The position numbers and the translations under genes are program-made. Positions 6,112-6,425 of a DNA stretch of 6,425 bases are shown in pieces. Source of the DNA: an uncultured Bacteriovorax sp. (lineage in GTDB: Bacteria > Bdellovibrionota > Bacteriovoracia > Bacteriovoracales > Bacteriovoracaceae); NCBI GenBank assembly GCA_946482295.1, contig CAMLRB010000203.1, positions 1-6,425 of the forward strand, read 5' to 3'. Each line of letters begins with the position of its first letter. Position 1 is the stretch's first letter. The notes under the pieces are model-generated. The model was not told where the DNA came from and searched no databases. It saw only the letters and a program-made list of their open reading frames with translations.

Positions 6112-6425
6112 TTAGTTCTCTAACTTCAAAGGCCATTTATACACGGCATCTCGACCGATGCTCTTTTCGCGTTTTGCAGTCACAACAATTTCTTTTAATG
6201 TATTCATATTCTCTTTAGGCCTAGGGCAAATAAATTTGTTGCCCTCAGGTCTACATTCAACAAATGAATCTTTATTAGCTTTATATTTCAAAGAAACACT
6301 TGAAGATTCAACAATCGGGTTTTTGAATGAAATATCAAGCAAGAAAACGTGAAATTCTTTTCCCTTATCCACAAGTTCTGTGTGAAACGCTCCCGGCATT
6401 TGAATATATCCACCGTTCGGACCAT
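6112..6425 (-). CDS. Protein of unknown function, C-terminal 104 residues; 5' end outside window
   Basis: The frame stays open to the window edge, so the Met whose codon ends at 6399 is internal and the gene starts beyond 6425. The first residues visible read GPNGGYIQMPGAFHTELVDKG. A Gly-Gly pair followed about ten residues later by HxELV resembles short beta-rich domains (HGG...HFELV type) found in exported proteins linked to metal handling; I treat this as a hint, not an assignment. The rest alternates short hydrophobic and polar stretches as in a beta-sandwich (FHVFLLDISF, SVSLKYKA, EIVVTAKR) and has two Cys in FVECRPEGNKFICPRP that could form a disulphide if exported. No membrane helix is seen in this part. 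Convergent with the dehydrogenase gene, stop codons six bases apart, with no clear terminator between. Confidence 0.75.
   Translation of the reverse strand, partial: GPNGGYIQMPGAFHTELVDKGKEFHVFLLDISFKNPIVESSSVSLKYKANKDSFVECRPEGNKFICPRPKENMNTLKEIVVTAKREKSIGRDAVYKWPLKLEN

Noticed and set aside
6106..6125. TTAG-TTCT-CTAA as a terminator between the convergent genes
   Set aside because: Four A-T-rich pairs are too weak, and no T run follows.
1..6425. CRISPR array, tRNA, rRNA, insertion sequence or attachment site
   Set aside because: No repeat-spacer pattern, cloverleaf, transposase frame or terminal inverted repeats seen; almost the whole window is filled by intact genes.

Overview
The window reads as chromosomal DNA of a Gram-negative bacterium: AT-rich, densely packed genes, strong AAGGAG-type ribosome binding sites, and Proteobacteria-like proteins (MntP, YahK-type alcohol dehydrogenase, YgiD-type dioxygenase, a large hybrid sensor kinase). 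A deltaproteobacterial/Bdellovibrionota-like (Bacteriovorax-type) host is my best guess. It rests on general look and remembered homologues, so it is weak.

Layout. (1) 1-936, + strand: C-terminal part of a hybrid histidine kinase, cut by the window edge. (2) 933-3473, + strand: a compact metal(loid)-resistance operon whose genes overlap or nearly touch. It begins with a textbook MerR-type promoter/operator (20-bp spacer, dyad between -35 and -10) whose -35 overlaps the kinase stop codon. The genes are a MerR-family regulator, an ArsI/CadI dioxygenase-fold protein, a thioredoxin-type arsenate reductase ArsC, a MIP-family (aquaporin-like) channel with altered signature motifs, and an unrecognised multi-pass membrane protein with intramembrane His/Asp/Glu residues. 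(3) 3456-4307, - strand: a YgiD/DODA-type extradiol dioxygenase with a Tat-like signal, its 3' end overlapping the operon's last gene by 18 bp. (4) 4308-4463: divergent promoter region with a direct repeat spaced 30 bp and a small inverted repeat. (5) 4464-6105, + strand: manganese exporter MntP and a zinc alcohol dehydrogenase, probably one transcript. (6) 6112-6425, - strand: C-terminal part of a protein of unknown function that continues past the window end.

How the operon should work (inference from known families): ArsC reduces arsenate to arsenite; the MIP channel lets arsenite leave down its gradient; ArsI would cleave the C-As bond of trivalent methylarsenicals. No ArsR, ArsB, Acr3 or ArsA is visible. 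A MerR activator takes the usual place of ArsR, and a membrane protein of unknown role closes the operon. The most interesting items are the MerR-for-ArsR swap with a nearly mer-type operator, the probable leaderless regulator mRNA, the channel lacking its selectivity-filter arginine, and the uncharacterised last gene.
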